The notes under the pieces were generated by a model. That model was not told the origin of the DNA. It was given only the letters and a program-made list of their open reading frames with translations, and ran no database searches. Source: Ruminococcus_C sp963590855 (lineage in GTDB: Bacteria > Bacillota > Clostridia > Oscillospirales > Ruminococcaceae). From it: a stretch of DNA of 64,000 nt. The stretch is from assembly GCA_963590855.1 (NCBI GenBank), contig CAVAQT010000005.1:34784-98783 (forward strand). The letters run 5' to 3'. Every line of letters starts with the position of its first letter. Position 1 is the first letter of the stretch. Of the stretch, positions 1 through 8,084 are shown piece after piece. Made by a program: the position numbers and the translations under genes.

Positions 1-163
1 TGTGCACTTTGCCCATTCCTGCAACTGCATCGGAACAATCTTATACATGCAATACAATTTTCAATCTTTTTTCCGCCTATGTCTATCTGCCGAATCAGGT
101 TTTCCACAATTCTATCCACTTTTCAACATATGCCTATGTGGAAAGCCGTGGAAAAGCGAAAAA
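1..163. other. Intergenic leader downstream of dtd with DnaA-box-like 9-mers
   Basis: I see no gene here; plus-strand open frames across this stretch run antisense into dtd. It holds TTTTCCACA at 100-108, TGTGGAAAG at 137-145 and CGTGGAAAA at 147-155, close to the TTWTCCACA DnaA-box consensus. This could be the edge of a larger site lying left of the window or coincidence in AT-rich DNA. Confidence 0.35.
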
Positions 164-619
164 TCACTTCTTGATGATCTCGTCCGAATCCAGCATAACT
201 GTAAACGGCCCGTCGTTGCACAATTCCACCTGCATATCCGCGCCGAAAATGCCAGACTCCACCACGGACACCCGTTCCCGGCAGTACGCTTTGCATGCCT
301 CGTAAAGCGCTTCTGCCTGTCCCGGCGGTGCGGCGTGCACAAAACTGGGGCGGTTGCCCTTGCGGCAGTCCGCATAGAGGGTAAACTGAGACACCAGCAG
401 CAGACTGCCGCCCACATCCTGCAAAGACAGATTGATCTTGTCGTTTTCATCGGAAAAGATCCGCAGCCGCAGCAGCTTATCCACCATCTTCTGCATGATC
501 TCCTCGGTATCCTCCGGCGCAATGCCCAGCAAAACCAGATAGCCCTGTCCGATCTTTCCGGTCACATGTTCATCTACTGTCACTTTTGCGTGTTTCACAC
601 GCTGTACTAACATCCTCAT
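164..619 (-). CDS. dtd: D-aminoacyl-tRNA deacylase
   Basis: This 151-residue cytoplasmic enzyme hydrolyses D-amino acids mischarged onto tRNA. It starts MRMLVQRVKHAKVTV, as Dtd proteins do, and carries the SQFTLYAD substrate-pocket motif near residue 80 and a C-terminal half with the cross-subunit NDGPFTV motif (normally GPVT-like). Length matches the family (about 145-150). The start at 619 gives a 4-base ATGA overlap with the stop of the upstream sirtuin gene, has GTGAGG just upstream, and removes a non-conserved 19-residue N-terminal extension, so the two genes are probably translationally coupled. The order yjbQ, sirtuin, dtd on one strand with tiny gaps suggests one operon. Function is firm; the operon is an inference. 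Confidence 0.93.
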   Translation of the reverse strand: MRMLVQRVKHAKVTVDEHVTGKIGQGYLVLLGIAPEDTEEIMQKMVDKLLRLRIFSDENDKINLSLQDVGGSLLLVSQFTLYADCRKGNRPSFVHAAPPGQAEALYEACKAYCRERVSVVESGIFGADMQVELCNDGPFTVMLDSDEIIKK

Positions 620-1356
620 TCTTGATTCCTCACTTGAATTTGTTCCAGCACCTTTCCGATGGGCTCGCGAATGCACAGATCTGCCCGCTCATCCATCGGT
701 GTTGCGTCCCGGTTCAGCAGCACCAGATGGTCGCCGCGGAAATACCGCAGCAGTCCTGCCGCCGGATAGACCGTCAGCGAAGTGCCGCCCACCAGCAGCA
801 GATCCGCGTTAGCGATGGCACGCACCGACCGGGTCAGTGTCTCCTCCGGGAGTGATTCCTCATAGAGGACGACATCGGGCTTGACTCTGCCGCCGCACTT
901 TTCACAGTGCGGCACGCCGCTGGTCAGCATGATCCATTCCGCATCGTACACCGCGCCGCATACCTGGCAGATATTCCGATGGACACTGCCGTGCAGCTCC
1001 AGCACCGTTTGGCTGCCTGCCATCTGGTGCAGCCCGTCGATGTTTTGGGTCACCACTGCCAACAGCTTTCCGGCTCGCTCCAGTTCTGCCAGCTTCCGGT
1101 GTGCCGCGTTGGGCTTTGCCGTCAGACAGATCATTTTGTTGCGGTAAAAGCGGTAAAACGCCTCCGTGTGCCGCTCGAAATAGGTATGGCTGAGGATGGT
1201 CTCCGGCGGTACGTCATACTGCTGATGATACAGTCCATCCTGACTGCGAAAATCCGGAATGCCGCTTTCTGTGGAAACCCCTGCGCCGCCGAAAAAGACG
1301 ATCCGGTCAGAGGCATCCACCCATTTTTGCAATTGTTCGATCTTCTCCGTTTCCAT
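616..1356 (-). CDS. cobB: NAD-dependent protein deacylase, sirtuin family
   Basis: This is a class III (Sir2) lysine deacetylase that removes acyl groups from protein lysines using NAD and releases nicotinamide and O-acetyl-ADP-ribose. Visible are the NAD-binding GAGVSTESGIPDFRS motif near residue 24, the catalytic TQNIDGLH motif (His about 121), a four-cysteine zinc site (CQVC near 130 and CEKC near 155) and a GTSL motif near 190. The 246-residue length is normal. It sits 14 bp after the YjbQ gene and overlaps dtd by 4 bp. Deacetylases are plausible in an acetate-forming anaerobe (ackA is at 36 kb), but a functional link is only an inference. Confidence 0.93.
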   Translation of the reverse strand: METEKIEQLQKWVDASDRIVFFGGAGVSTESGIPDFRSQDGLYHQQYDVPPETILSHTYFERHTEAFYRFYRNKMICLTAKPNAAHRKLAELERAGKLLAVVTQNIDGLHQMAGSQTVLELHGSVHRNICQVCGAVYDAEWIMLTSGVPHCEKCGGRVKPDVVLYEESLPEETLTRSVRAIANADLLLVGGTSLTVYPAAGLLRYFRGDHLVLLNRDATPMDERADLCIREPIGKVLEQIQVRNQE

Positions 1357-1370
1357 AAGGCTGCTCCTTT

Positions 1371-1766
1371 CTATCCGGCGATCACACTGACATAAAATGT
1401 CCGGCGGCGCGGGCCGTCAAACTCGCAGAAGTACACGCCCTGCCATGTGCCCAAGACCAGTCTGCCGTTTCGCACCGGAATGGTCGCACTGCTGCCCATG
1501 GCAGAGGCGCGTGCGTGGGCAGAGGAGTTTCCCTCCATATGCCGGAACTCCGGACGATCCGGAAATGCCTTTCGGTATGCCAGCAGCAGATCAGTCACCA
1601 CATCCGGGTCTGCATTTTCGTTGATGGTGATCCCGGCAGTGGTGTGGGGACAATATACCACGCAGATACCGTCTGTAATGCCGCTTTCCGCCACAGCGCC
1701 CTGCACCTGGGCGGTAATGGGGCAGAGATCTTCTGCCGGCGTCTCCAATGTATATGCGTACAACAT
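1371..1766 (-). CDS. YjbQ family (UPF0047) protein
   Basis: The 131-residue product belongs to the YjbQ/UPF0047 family, small trimeric proteins annotated as secondary thiamine-phosphate synthases. It shows the family signatures PHTTAGITINENADPDV (about 45-61), HMEGNSSAH (about 78-86) and GTWQGVYFCEFDGPR near the C terminus, whose histidines form the presumed metal site. I chose the ATG at 1766 because AAGGAG lies 8 bases upstream and the family begins here; an upstream in-frame extension is not conserved. A consensus minus-strand promoter lies at 1798-1826, so this is the first gene of the yjbQ-sirtuin-dtd unit. The in vivo role is not settled for the family. Confidence 0.88.
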   Translation of the reverse strand: MLYAYTLETPAEDLCPITAQVQGAVAESGITDGICVVYCPHTTAGITINENADPDVVTDLLLAYRKAFPDRPEFRHMEGNSSAHARASAMGSSATIPVRNGRLVLGTWQGVYFCEFDGPRRRTFYVSVIAG

Positions 1767-1797
1767 CGCATTCGCTCCTTTTTTCGGTGTTATTCTT

Positions 1798-1826
1798 ATT
1801 ATAAAGTATCTGCGCCGGAAATGCAA
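1798..1826 (-). promoter_or_regulatory. Sigma-A promoter for yjbQ-sirtuin-dtd
   Basis: Read on the minus strand, TTGCAT (1826-1821) and TATAAT (1803-1798) are 17 bases apart, and the -10 lies about 30 bases before the yjbQ start codon. Confidence 0.75.
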
Positions 1827-1964
1827 GCCCTTTCTTTTCCGCATCTGCACCGCATATTCTCTTATGATTTTTCAATCTGATCTTTCCTTTTTTCGGGAAA
1901 AGTTTTTGTCTGCCGTTGAAAAGAAAAGTTTTTGGATTTTTCAAAAAAATTCCGCAGTTTCCTC

Positions 1965-1993
1965 TTGACAAAGTTTGCTTTTTATAGTATAAT
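1965..1993 (+). promoter_or_regulatory. Consensus sigma-A promoter for the tRNA-Ser pair
   Basis: TTGACA at 1965-1970 and TATAAT at 1988-1993 are separated by exactly 17 bases, a perfect sigma-A promoter. The first tRNA begins 25 bases after the -10 box. Confidence 0.9.
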
Positions 1994-2018
1994 AATAAAG
2001 CTGTTTGATGCAGCTTTT

Positions 2019-2108
<90 letters not shown>

Positions 2109-2164
2109 TGAATAATACATGGAGCGGAACATTTTACTGCTGTTCCTCCTTTGGATGATAAAAT

Positions 2165-2254
2165 GCGGAAGTACCCAAGTGGTGAAGGGGCTCCCCTGCT
2201 AAGGGAGTAGGTCGGGAAACCGGCGCGAGGGTTCAAATCCCTCCTTCCGCGCCA
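2165..2254 (+). tRNA. tRNA-Ser (anticodon GCT)
   Basis: The 90-nt sequence has acceptor GCGGAAG/CTTCCGC, an anticodon stem CTCCCC/GGGAG with loop CTGCTAA (anticodon GCT), a long serine-type variable arm and T arm GGGTTCAAATCCC. CCA is encoded. It decodes AGC/AGU. It lies 57 bp after the first tRNA-Ser and probably shares its transcript. Confidence 0.97.
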
Positions 2255-2256
2255 AG

Positions 2257-2287
2257 AAAAAAGCACTTCGTTTTGAGGTGCTTTTTT
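2257..2287 (+). terminator. Rho-independent terminator of the tRNA-Ser operon
   Basis: GCACTTCG and GAGGTGC form a stem (one G-U) around a TTTT loop, followed by TTTTTT, starting 3 bases after the second tRNA CCA. Confidence 0.85.
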
Positions 2288-2322
2288 CGTTTTTCCGGAC
2301 ATTTTTTCATGTCATAAAAAAC

Positions 2323-2348
2323 GACCTGCAAAAGGGGCTTTGCAGGTC
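2323..2348 (-). terminator. Second minus-strand terminator downstream of msmK
   Basis: A 10-bp perfect stem (GACCTGCAAA / TTTGCAGGTC) with a 6-base loop is followed on the minus strand by GTTTTTT. It backs up the terminator at 2483-2514 and blocks read-through towards the tRNA genes. Confidence 0.65.
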
Positions 2349-2482
2349 AAAAAAACAGATGAAACCAATTAAGGGGAATTGGGGGATTTTTCAATCCATG
2401 CCCTTATTATACAGAGAGAAGCTTAAAACAGACTTAAAGTCAGCTTTTCCACAAACATTTTTTCGTCCTCTGCGCACACAAA

Positions 2483-2514
2483 AAAGCCTGCACGTTATGC
2501 AACGTGCAGGCTTT
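2483..2514 (-). terminator. Terminator of the msmK gene
   Basis: AAAGCCTGCACGTT and AACGTGCAGGCTTT form a 14-bp perfect stem with an ATGC loop. On the minus strand it is followed by a T run and lies 31 bases after the ABC ATPase stop codon. Confidence 0.9.
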
Positions 2515-2545
2515 CTGATTCATTTTAATTGTATCAGAGCACCGA

Positions 2546-3682
2546 TCAGTTAATGATGGTTGCTTCAGTTTCCTTGTCGAACAGGTGAATCTTATTCGGA
2601 TCCAGAGCGATCTTGATCTCATCCTGCGGACGAGCGGTAGAGCGCGGATCAACGCGGGCAGTCATCTGAACGCCAGCGCATACCAGATACAGATAAGTCT
2701 CAGCACCCATCATTTCGGTGATTTCAACAGTAGCGTCAACCACACCGGTAGAAGCGTTAGACAGGAACATTTCGTCATCGTGCAGAGCTTCCGGACGGAT
2801 ACCCAGAGTAACTTCCTTGTCAACATACTTTGCCAGTTCCGGAGTTACCTTTGCAGCCGGTACTTCAACCTGATACTTCACAGCCTTGCTGGTCTTGGTT
2901 GCATCTGCGCCGAATTCTACATAGTAGTTGTCGGACTTCTTCAGAACAGCGTCGATGAAGTTCATCTGCGGAGAGCCCAGGAATCCTGCAACGAACTTGT
3001 TGCCCGGACGCTCGTACAGAGCCTGCGGTGTATCGATCTGCTGAATGATACCATCCTTCATAACTACGATACGGTCGCCCATGGTCATAGCCTCAGTCTG
3101 GTCATGTGTTACATAGATAAATGTAGTACCCAGCTTCTTGTGCAGCTTGGAGATCTCAGTTCTCATCTGTGCACGGAGCTTTGCGTCCAGGTTGGACAGC
3201 GGCTCGTCGAGGAGGAATACCTGCGGATTACGAACGATTGCACGACCCAGTGCAACACGCTGTCTCTGACCACCGGACATAGCCTTCGGCTTACGATCCA
3301 GCAGGTGGCTCAGATCCAGGATCTTTGCAGCTTCTTCTACCTTGCGTGCGATCTCATCCTTCGGTACCTTACGCAGCTTCAGACCGAATGCCATGTTGTC
3401 GAATACGGTCATGTGCGGATACAGCGCGTAGTTCTGGAATACCATTGCGATATCTCTGTCCTTCGGTGCGATGTCATTTACCAGACGGTCGCCGATGTAC
3501 AGCTCACCTTCGGAAATTTCTTCCAGACCAGCGATCATACGCAGTGTAGTAGACTTACCGCAGCCAGACGGTCCTACCAGTACGATAAATTCCTTATCCT
3601 TGATTTCCAGGTTAACGTCCTTTACAGCAACAACATTGCCCGGATACTTTTTATAAATATGTCGAAGTGATAAACTTGCCAT
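2546..3682 (-). CDS. msmK: Sugar ABC transporter ATP-binding protein (MsmK/UgpC type)
   Basis: The 378-residue cytoplasmic ATPase powers carbohydrate uptake by CUT1-type ABC importers. Domains run Walker A GPSGCGKST (about 37-45), Q-loop QNYALYPHM, signature MSGGQRQRVALGRA, Walker B VFLLDEPLSNLDAKLR, H-loop THDQ, then a C-terminal TOBE/MalK-like regulatory region with GIRPEAL. The start at 3682 has AGGAGG nine bases upstream; the longer in-frame extension is not conserved. No permease or binding-protein gene is adjacent, and it has its own promoter and terminators, which fits the known shared-ATPase arrangement in which one MsmK serves several sugar importers. Specificity cannot be read from the sequence. 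Confidence 0.95.
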   Translation of the reverse strand: MASLSLRHIYKKYPGNVVAVKDVNLEIKDKEFIVLVGPSGCGKSTTLRMIAGLEEISEGELYIGDRLVNDIAPKDRDIAMVFQNYALYPHMTVFDNMAFGLKLRKVPKDEIARKVEEAAKILDLSHLLDRKPKAMSGGQRQRVALGRAIVRNPQVFLLDEPLSNLDAKLRAQMRTEISKLHKKLGTTFIYVTHDQTEAMTMGDRIVVMKDGIIQQIDTPQALYERPGNKFVAGFLGSPQMNFIDAVLKKSDNYYVEFGADATKTSKAVKYQVEVPAAKVTPELAKYVDKEVTLGIRPEALHDDEMFLSNASTGVVDATVEITEMMGAETYLYLVCAGVQMTARVDPRSTARPQDEIKIALDPNKIHLFDKETEATIIN

Positions 3683-3756
3683 TTGCACAGTTCCTCCTAA
3701 ATAAGATTTTCCGAAACGGCGCCGCGGCATATCCGCCTCCCGCTCGTGATATATAT

Positions 3757-3785
3757 ATCATACCAAAAATAAAAACATTTTTCAA
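3757..3785 (-). promoter_or_regulatory. Promoter of msmK
   Basis: On the minus strand TTGAAA (3785-3780) and TATGAT (3762-3757) lie 17 bases apart, with a TGG extended -10. The -10 is about 75 bases before the start codon. Confidence 0.7.
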
Positions 3786-3824
3786 GTCGTTTATTGCCCA
3801 AAATTCTGCTTGTACATTTATCCA

Positions 3825-4580
3825 TTATGACGAATGGCTTTGGAGCGTTTGTAGCAAACTTGCAAAATTGCTTTCACATTTCAACATTTTTTGGACATCT
3901 TTCTCAGGCAGCACCATGCAGCTCCCAATTTCCAGATCCTGGGGAATTTCCAAGCCGCCAATGGCGATCCGTTCCAGTTCGCTGACATGATTCCCCATGG
4001 CAGCAAACATCCGTCGCACCTGGTGATACTTTCCCTCGTGGAGACACACCAACGCCTCCCGGTCTGTCCCCGGGACGCATGCTGCCTTTGCCGGCAGACA
4101 TTGCGCGCCGTCTGCCAGGGTGATGCCCTGCGCCATCCTTTCCCCATAGCTGTCCTCCCAGGGCCGCGCCAGAACGATATGGTAATACTTTGCAGCATGG
4201 CTCCGCGCCGCAATGATCTGGTGCGCCAGCTGACCGTCATCCGTGAGCAGCAGCATGCCGGTGGAGTCCTTGTCCAGTCGTCCCACCGGGCGCAGATCCT
4301 TTCGGCAAAGCTCCGGCGGCACCAGTTCCAGAACGCTCTTCTGCCCCGGCTCATCCGCAGAGCTGACATAGCCCTTCGGCTTATGCAGCAGCACATAGAG
4401 ATACTGGTCACCGGGGATATGTCTGCCGCCGAGACAGATCCGGTTTTGCTCCGGCTGTACCGCCTGATCCGGCTTTTTGACAGTCGTGCCGTCCACCGTC
4501 ACTTTTCCCTTTTGGATCATCTGCCGGAGCTCCCGGCGGGAATACATGGTGCGCGCAGAAAGAAACTGATCGAGTCGCAT
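3825..4580 (-). CDS. rsuA: 16S rRNA pseudouridine synthase, RsuA/RluB family
   Basis: This 251-residue enzyme isomerises uridine to pseudouridine in rRNA, probably U516 of 16S rRNA. An N-terminal S4 RNA-binding domain (MRLDQFLSARTMYSRRELRQ, residues 1-60) precedes the catalytic domain with GRLDKDSTGMLLLT near residue 105, in which the Asp is the nucleophile, and KPKGYVSS near 70. Length and order match RsuA. AGGAGG lies 8 bases before the ATG. It is transcribed divergently from the small membrane-anchored protein at 4658 and is monocistronic as far as I can see. RluB or RluF activity cannot be excluded on sequence alone. Confidence 0.9.
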   Translation of the reverse strand: MRLDQFLSARTMYSRRELRQMIQKGKVTVDGTTVKKPDQAVQPEQNRICLGGRHIPGDQYLYVLLHKPKGYVSSADEPGQKSVLELVPPELCRKDLRPVGRLDKDSTGMLLLTDDGQLAHQIIAARSHAAKYYHIVLARPWEDSYGERMAQGITLADGAQCLPAKAACVPGTDREALVCLHEGKYHQVRRMFAAMGNHVSELERIAIGGLEIPQDLEIGSCMVLPEKDVQKMLKCESNFASLLQTLQSHSS

Positions 4581-4657
4581 AGAAACCCTCCTGTTCTGTT
4601 TTTTCGTTTGTCCACATAAGCTATAACCAAATCCATCCGGAAAGGCAGGTCATATTC

Positions 4658-5113
4658 ATGGGAAAACGCGGAATCCTTTTTTTGGGTGCAGCCGGCGTGG
4701 CATTCGGCTGCGGTTTTTTGTGGTATTGGCTGCATCTCCCGGCGCAGCAGCCGACACCGCAGGAGATCCTCCTGGCAGACGGTGCACAGCGCCTTGCATT
4801 TCTCGAAGCCCAGGGGCAGCCGGAGCGCTGCTGTGTCGCCACAGAGACGGTGCAGCTGCCCTATGCGGCTGACGGCACTTACCGCGCCTACGCCGCCCTT
4901 CAGGAGGCGCAGAGCCTGCCTCTGGCGGCGCATCTGGGAGAGCGCGCTACACGGTACACCTATACACAAAGCAGCCCCGGACAGGATCACCTGTGCACAG
5001 AGCTGCTTCTGAGTGAGGATCAGATCTTATTGGGTGCGGTACAGTATGACTGTGCTGCGCCGGAACAGATGTCCGCAGTCATTCTGAGCGAATCCCATAC
5101 AGAAACGCCCTGA
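4658..5113 (+). CDS. Hypothetical membrane-anchored protein
   Basis: I do not recognise this 151-residue protein. Residues 1-6 are basic and about 7-26 form one hydrophobic segment (ILFLGAAGVAFGCGFLWYWL), so it is a signal-anchored or exported protein with an extracytoplasmic domain of about 120 residues rich in Gln, Glu and Ala. Three cysteines (CC near 55, C near 113 and 129) could form disulfides. A GGAAAGG-type ribosome site precedes the ATG. It is divergent from rsuA and convergent with the DUF4870-like gene. An overlapping minus-strand frame exists, but the signal-anchor and ribosome site favour this strand. Confidence 0.65.
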   Translation: MGKRGILFLGAAGVAFGCGFLWYWLHLPAQQPTPQEILLADGAQRLAFLEAQGQPERCCVATETVQLPYAADGTYRAYAALQEAQSLPLAAHLGERATRYTYTQSSPGQDHLCTELLLSEDQILLGAVQYDCAAPEQMSAVILSESHTETP

Positions 5114-5145
5114 GCGTCTGAACCGATCAAACCGGAAAGCCGTTT

Positions 5146-5526
5146 TTACTTATCAAAAACGTGGAACAGTCCGCCAATCAGCGGCAGCTGCTTTGCCTTG
5201 CCGTTGACAGCATTGATAATGCCCAGGATCATCAGCGCCAGGCTTGCCAGAGACAGCAGAACGCTGACAATGCCGCCCAGAACCGGGATGTTGCCCAGAA
5301 TTGCGTTTACAATACCGATCACGATATTCAGCAGGAACAGGATAAAGCCCTGGTTTGCGTGATACTTTGCATAACGGGACTGACCGCCGTTTACCAGCAG
5401 CGGCAGAATGAACAGGATGCCCACATAGGACAGCGCAGCCCATACCTTGTTGCTCTGCACGTCCTGGGTATCATACATCATGGAATCATCCTGTGTGTTC
5501 ATGAAATCATTGAAATCTTTGCTCAT
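5146..5526 (-). CDS. Small multi-helix membrane protein, DUF4870-like
   Basis: The 126-residue product has a polar N-terminal tail (about 1-27), then three hydrophobic stretches: AALSYVGILFILPLL (about 30-44), FILFLLNIVIGIVNAIL (about 61-77) and VLGGIVSVLLSLASLALMILGII (about 82-104). The KYHANQG sequence between helices 1 and 2 is typical of the DUF4870/Tic20-like small membrane proteins. No biochemical role is known to me. AAGGAG precedes the ATG, and it follows nrdR by 17 bp on the same strand, so it is probably the last gene of that operon. Function cannot be inferred. Confidence 0.8.
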   Translation of the reverse strand: MSKDFNDFMNTQDDSMMYDTQDVQSNKVWAALSYVGILFILPLLVNGGQSRYAKYHANQGFILFLLNIVIGIVNAILGNIPVLGGIVSVLLSLASLALMILGIINAVNGKAKQLPLIGGLFHVFDK

Positions 5527-5543
5527 AGTTGTGAAATCTCCTT

Positions 5544-5993
5544 TTATTGTGTCTTATCCAATGCGCCGATTGCAGCAAGAAAGCCGGCAACATCGGAAAA
5601 ATCCTGATACACCGACGCAAACCGCACATAGGCGACTGCGTCAATATATTTCAAATACTCCATCACCGCATTGCCGATCTCCGAAGAGGTCACGGTGCTG
5701 CGCATTTCGTTGGAATATTGCTTCTCCAAACCCTCCACCATCCGAACGATATGGTTCGGATTCACCGGGCGTTTTTTGATGGCGTTAAAAATGCCCTGAA
5801 TCAGTTTACGCCGGTCGAACGGCTCGATAGAACCATCTTTTTTCTGCACCATCAGCAGCGGACGGTCTACCGCCTCATATGTCGTGAACCGCTTGCCGCA
5901 GCCCAGGCATTCCCGGCGGCGGCGCACCCTGTCTTCATGATCGCGGGAGTCCATCACGCGTGTGTTTCTGTCTCCGCAGAAAGGGCAGTACAT
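5544..5993 (-). CDS. nrdR: Transcriptional repressor NrdR
   Basis: NrdR represses ribonucleotide reductase genes in response to ATP/dATP. The 149-residue protein has the N-terminal zinc ribbon with CPFCG (Cys 3 and 6) and CLGCGKRFTTYE (Cys 31 and 34), the basic RRRREC stretch, and an ATP-cone domain from about residue 46 (KKDGSIEPFDRRKL). Length is canonical. No ribonucleotide reductase gene is in the window, so its NrdR-box targets are elsewhere. It follows the TIM-barrel gene with a 2-bp gap and precedes the DUF4870-like gene, sharing the promoter at 6900-6928. Confidence 0.97.
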   Translation of the reverse strand: MYCPFCGDRNTRVMDSRDHEDRVRRRRECLGCGKRFTTYEAVDRPLLMVQKKDGSIEPFDRRKLIQGIFNAIKKRPVNPNHIVRMVEGLEKQYSNEMRSTVTSSEIGNAVMEYLKYIDAVAYVRFASVYQDFSDVAGFLAAIGALDKTQ

Positions 5994-5995
5994 CG

Positions 5996-6853
5996 TTACA
6001 CCTCTCCTTTCCGAAATGTTCTCGCATCGGTCTCATCCCTTTTGGCATTCCGGGTGTCCGGGCACACCGCCCGAATGCGGTTTTGCAGCAGCGTATAGTT
6101 CGCCGCAAGCTCCGCCACATCGGAAAAACCGCTGCGGTACAGTTCCAGCACCACAGCACAGTCCGGGCTGACTGCTGCCAGTTTTTGCAGAAAATCGTTC
6201 ACCCGAAAGCGGCCCTTGCCCAACAACAGGCAGTCTCCGTATTCGCCGTGGTCGCTCATGTGCACATGTACAACATGATTTCCCAGGCTTTGTAGAATGG
6301 CAAGCGGATCTTCGCCGGAGCGCACCGCCTGCTTGATGTCCAGGACAAACCGCGCCTGCCTGCCCAGTGCATCCTTCATCTCTGTCAGAAACGGCAGCGA
6401 TGCGCTGGTACAGCGTGCGACGTTTTCCTGCGCCACCTGGACGCCATAGGATTCTCCCAGGTCTGCCAGCCGCCGGAACCGCTCGAAATACAAGTTTTTG
6501 TTGACCGATGCCGCCGGTACCTTGTTGCCGTGCAGCACAAACACCTTTGCGCCAAGCTGCTGCATGGCGGTGAAATAATGCCGGCAGTATTCGAGATAGT
6601 CGTCTGCTCTTCTGGGATAGTTGGAAAAGAGCATAGTCGGCTCGATATCGCAGGTAAAGGGATGCAGTGAAACGCAGGTCATGTCGAACCGATGCAGCAG
6701 CCGCGCCATAGTGTCCACGAAGCCGCGGCGCAGCTCTGAGTGAGAGTTGATGAAGATCTCCACATTGGAGACGCCGGAAAGCGCCAGATCGTATAACGCC
6801 TCTTCCACCACACGGGGATAGAGGCATGCCGTCGAAACGCCGGCTCGCAGCAT
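5996..6853 (-). CDS. Sugar phosphate isomerase/epimerase-like TIM-barrel protein
   Basis: The 285-residue protein belongs to the xylose isomerase-like TIM-barrel superfamily (AP endonuclease 2 / IolE-like). It begins MLRAGVSTACLYP and shows strands with VEIFINSH (about 34), LHPFTCDIE (about 66), VFVLHGNKVP (about 107), VAQENVARC (about 142), FVLDIKQAVRSG (about 173) and HVHMSDHGEYGDCLLLG (about 200), with Glu, Asp, His and Glu in positions typical of the metal site. The start at 6853 has AAAGGAG upstream; a 64-residue upstream extension is not conserved. The substrate is unknown. First gene of the TIM-nrdR-DUF4870 operon. Confidence 0.8.
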   Translation of the reverse strand: MLRAGVSTACLYPRVVEEALYDLALSGVSNVEIFINSHSELRRGFVDTMARLLHRFDMTCVSLHPFTCDIEPTMLFSNYPRRADDYLEYCRHYFTAMQQLGAKVFVLHGNKVPAASVNKNLYFERFRRLADLGESYGVQVAQENVARCTSASLPFLTEMKDALGRQARFVLDIKQAVRSGEDPLAILQSLGNHVVHVHMSDHGEYGDCLLLGKGRFRVNDFLQKLAAVSPDCAVVLELYRSGFSDVAELAANYTLLQNRIRAVCPDTRNAKRDETDARTFRKGEV

Positions 6854-6899
6854 ACGACTCACTCCTTTCTCCTTTGCCCGTCGGCACTGTTGTTTTATC

Positions 6900-6928
6900 A
6901 TTATAACATACAAAAGCACAAATTTCAA
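6900..6928 (-). promoter_or_regulatory. Promoter of the TIM-barrel / nrdR / DUF4870 operon
   Basis: On the minus strand TTGAAA (6928-6923) and TATAAT (6905-6900) are separated by 17 bases; the -10 lies about 47 bases before the first start codon. Confidence 0.8.
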
Positions 6929-7026
6929 TAGAAAATTAGAAAATTCCACGGAAATCAGTTTTTGTTCCAGAAGTGCTGCTCCGGCTCTAAAAGGGCTGCC
7001 GTTCTGCGAAAGGGGCAGAAAATGAA

Positions 7027-7061
7027 AAAACCGGTACAGGCACACAGCCCATACCGGTTTT
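7027..7061 (-). terminator. Terminator of secDF
   Basis: AAAACCGGTA and TACCGGTTTT form a 10-bp stem around a 15-base loop; on the minus strand a T-rich run follows. It lies about 30 bases past the secF stop. Confidence 0.75.
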
Positions 7062-7091
7062 CTTGATACAGATTTTTGGAATCCGCGCAGC

Positions 7092-8084
7092 TTATACGCT
7101 TACCTTTGTCTTTTTCTTCGGGGGCTTCAAGACGCTGATGCCGCGTTTATTCTGCCACCATACCCACAGGCTCGGTACAAAGCAAATAGAGTTGAATGTA
7201 CCCATTGCGATACCTGCCATCATCGGAACGGAAAAGCTCAGGATGGAATCCAGACCCATTACCAGAGATACAACGGTAACGACCAGCATGGAGCTGAATG
7301 TGGTCACAGATGTCCGGATGCTTCGGCGCAGGGACTGGGAATCACTGATGTTCACCAGTTCCCGGATCTGCGTACCCGGCAGCAGGGTCTGGTTCTCACG
7401 GATACGGTCGTAGATAACGATGGTATCATTAACGGCATAACCCAACAGAGTCAGAATTACCGCCATGAAGTTGGAGTCGATCTCGAACCGGCACAAAACC
7501 ACACAGCCATAGGTAACGATCAGTGTGGAAAGCAGTCCCAGCACAGCGCATACGCCGGCAGACCAGCCGCTGATCTGCTTGAATCGGATCGCAATGTACA
7601 CGATCAGGATCAGTGCTGCAAAAATCGCAGCCACGATGCACTTTGCGAAGAACTCACCGCCAGAACGCGCGTTAACATCGTTGGCATCCAGCAGCTTAAC
7701 TTCATTGTCCGGACACAGTTCCTGCACTTTATTGGTCACTTCATTCTGACGATCGATGGTCAGACCGTCTGTCGAAGAGAAGGACAGGGACAGTGTCTTG
7801 GTATCGCTGTCCAGGCTGTCGCCCTGCTGTACTTTAACAGAAGAGCCTATCAGACTGGTCAGTTCCTTGGAGACACTGCTCTCATCCACATCACCTACAT
7901 AACTGTAAGTGATAATCGTACCGCCCTTAAATTCCAGCGCAACGTCTACACCGGTAAAGGTGGAAAGCAGCGAGATCAGAATCAGTGCAAAGCTGATGAT
8001 AAAGAATATCTTCGACTTGCCGCAAAAATCATGAACTTTTACGTCAGCATCAAAATGCTTCGTTTCTTTAGTCTGCTTTGACAT
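7092..8084 (-). CDS. secF: Protein translocase subunit SecF
   Basis: SecF joins SecD in a proton-driven membrane complex that helps the SecYEG channel release exported proteins. The 330-residue product has TM1 (KIFFIISFALILISLLSTF, about 25-43), a periplasm-side domain starting with VALEFKGGT, and a cluster of five TMs in the second half containing GYAVNDTIVIYDRIREN, the diagnostic SecF motif. I start at ATG 8084 because GGAGGTGG sits 7 bases upstream, rather than five codons earlier. It overlaps secD by 17 bp, so translation is probably coupled. The product is separate from SecD, not fused. Confidence 0.96.
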   Translation of the reverse strand: MSKQTKETKHFDADVKVHDFCGKSKIFFIISFALILISLLSTFTGVDVALEFKGGTIITYSYVGDVDESSVSKELTSLIGSSVKVQQGDSLDSDTKTLSLSFSSTDGLTIDRQNEVTNKVQELCPDNEVKLLDANDVNARSGGEFFAKCIVAAIFAALILIVYIAIRFKQISGWSAGVCAVLGLLSTLIVTYGCVVLCRFEIDSNFMAVILTLLGYAVNDTIVIYDRIRENQTLLPGTQIRELVNISDSQSLRRSIRTSVTTFSSMLVVTVVSLVMGLDSILSFSVPMMAGIAMGTFNSICFVPSLWVWWQNKRGISVLKPPKKKTKVSV

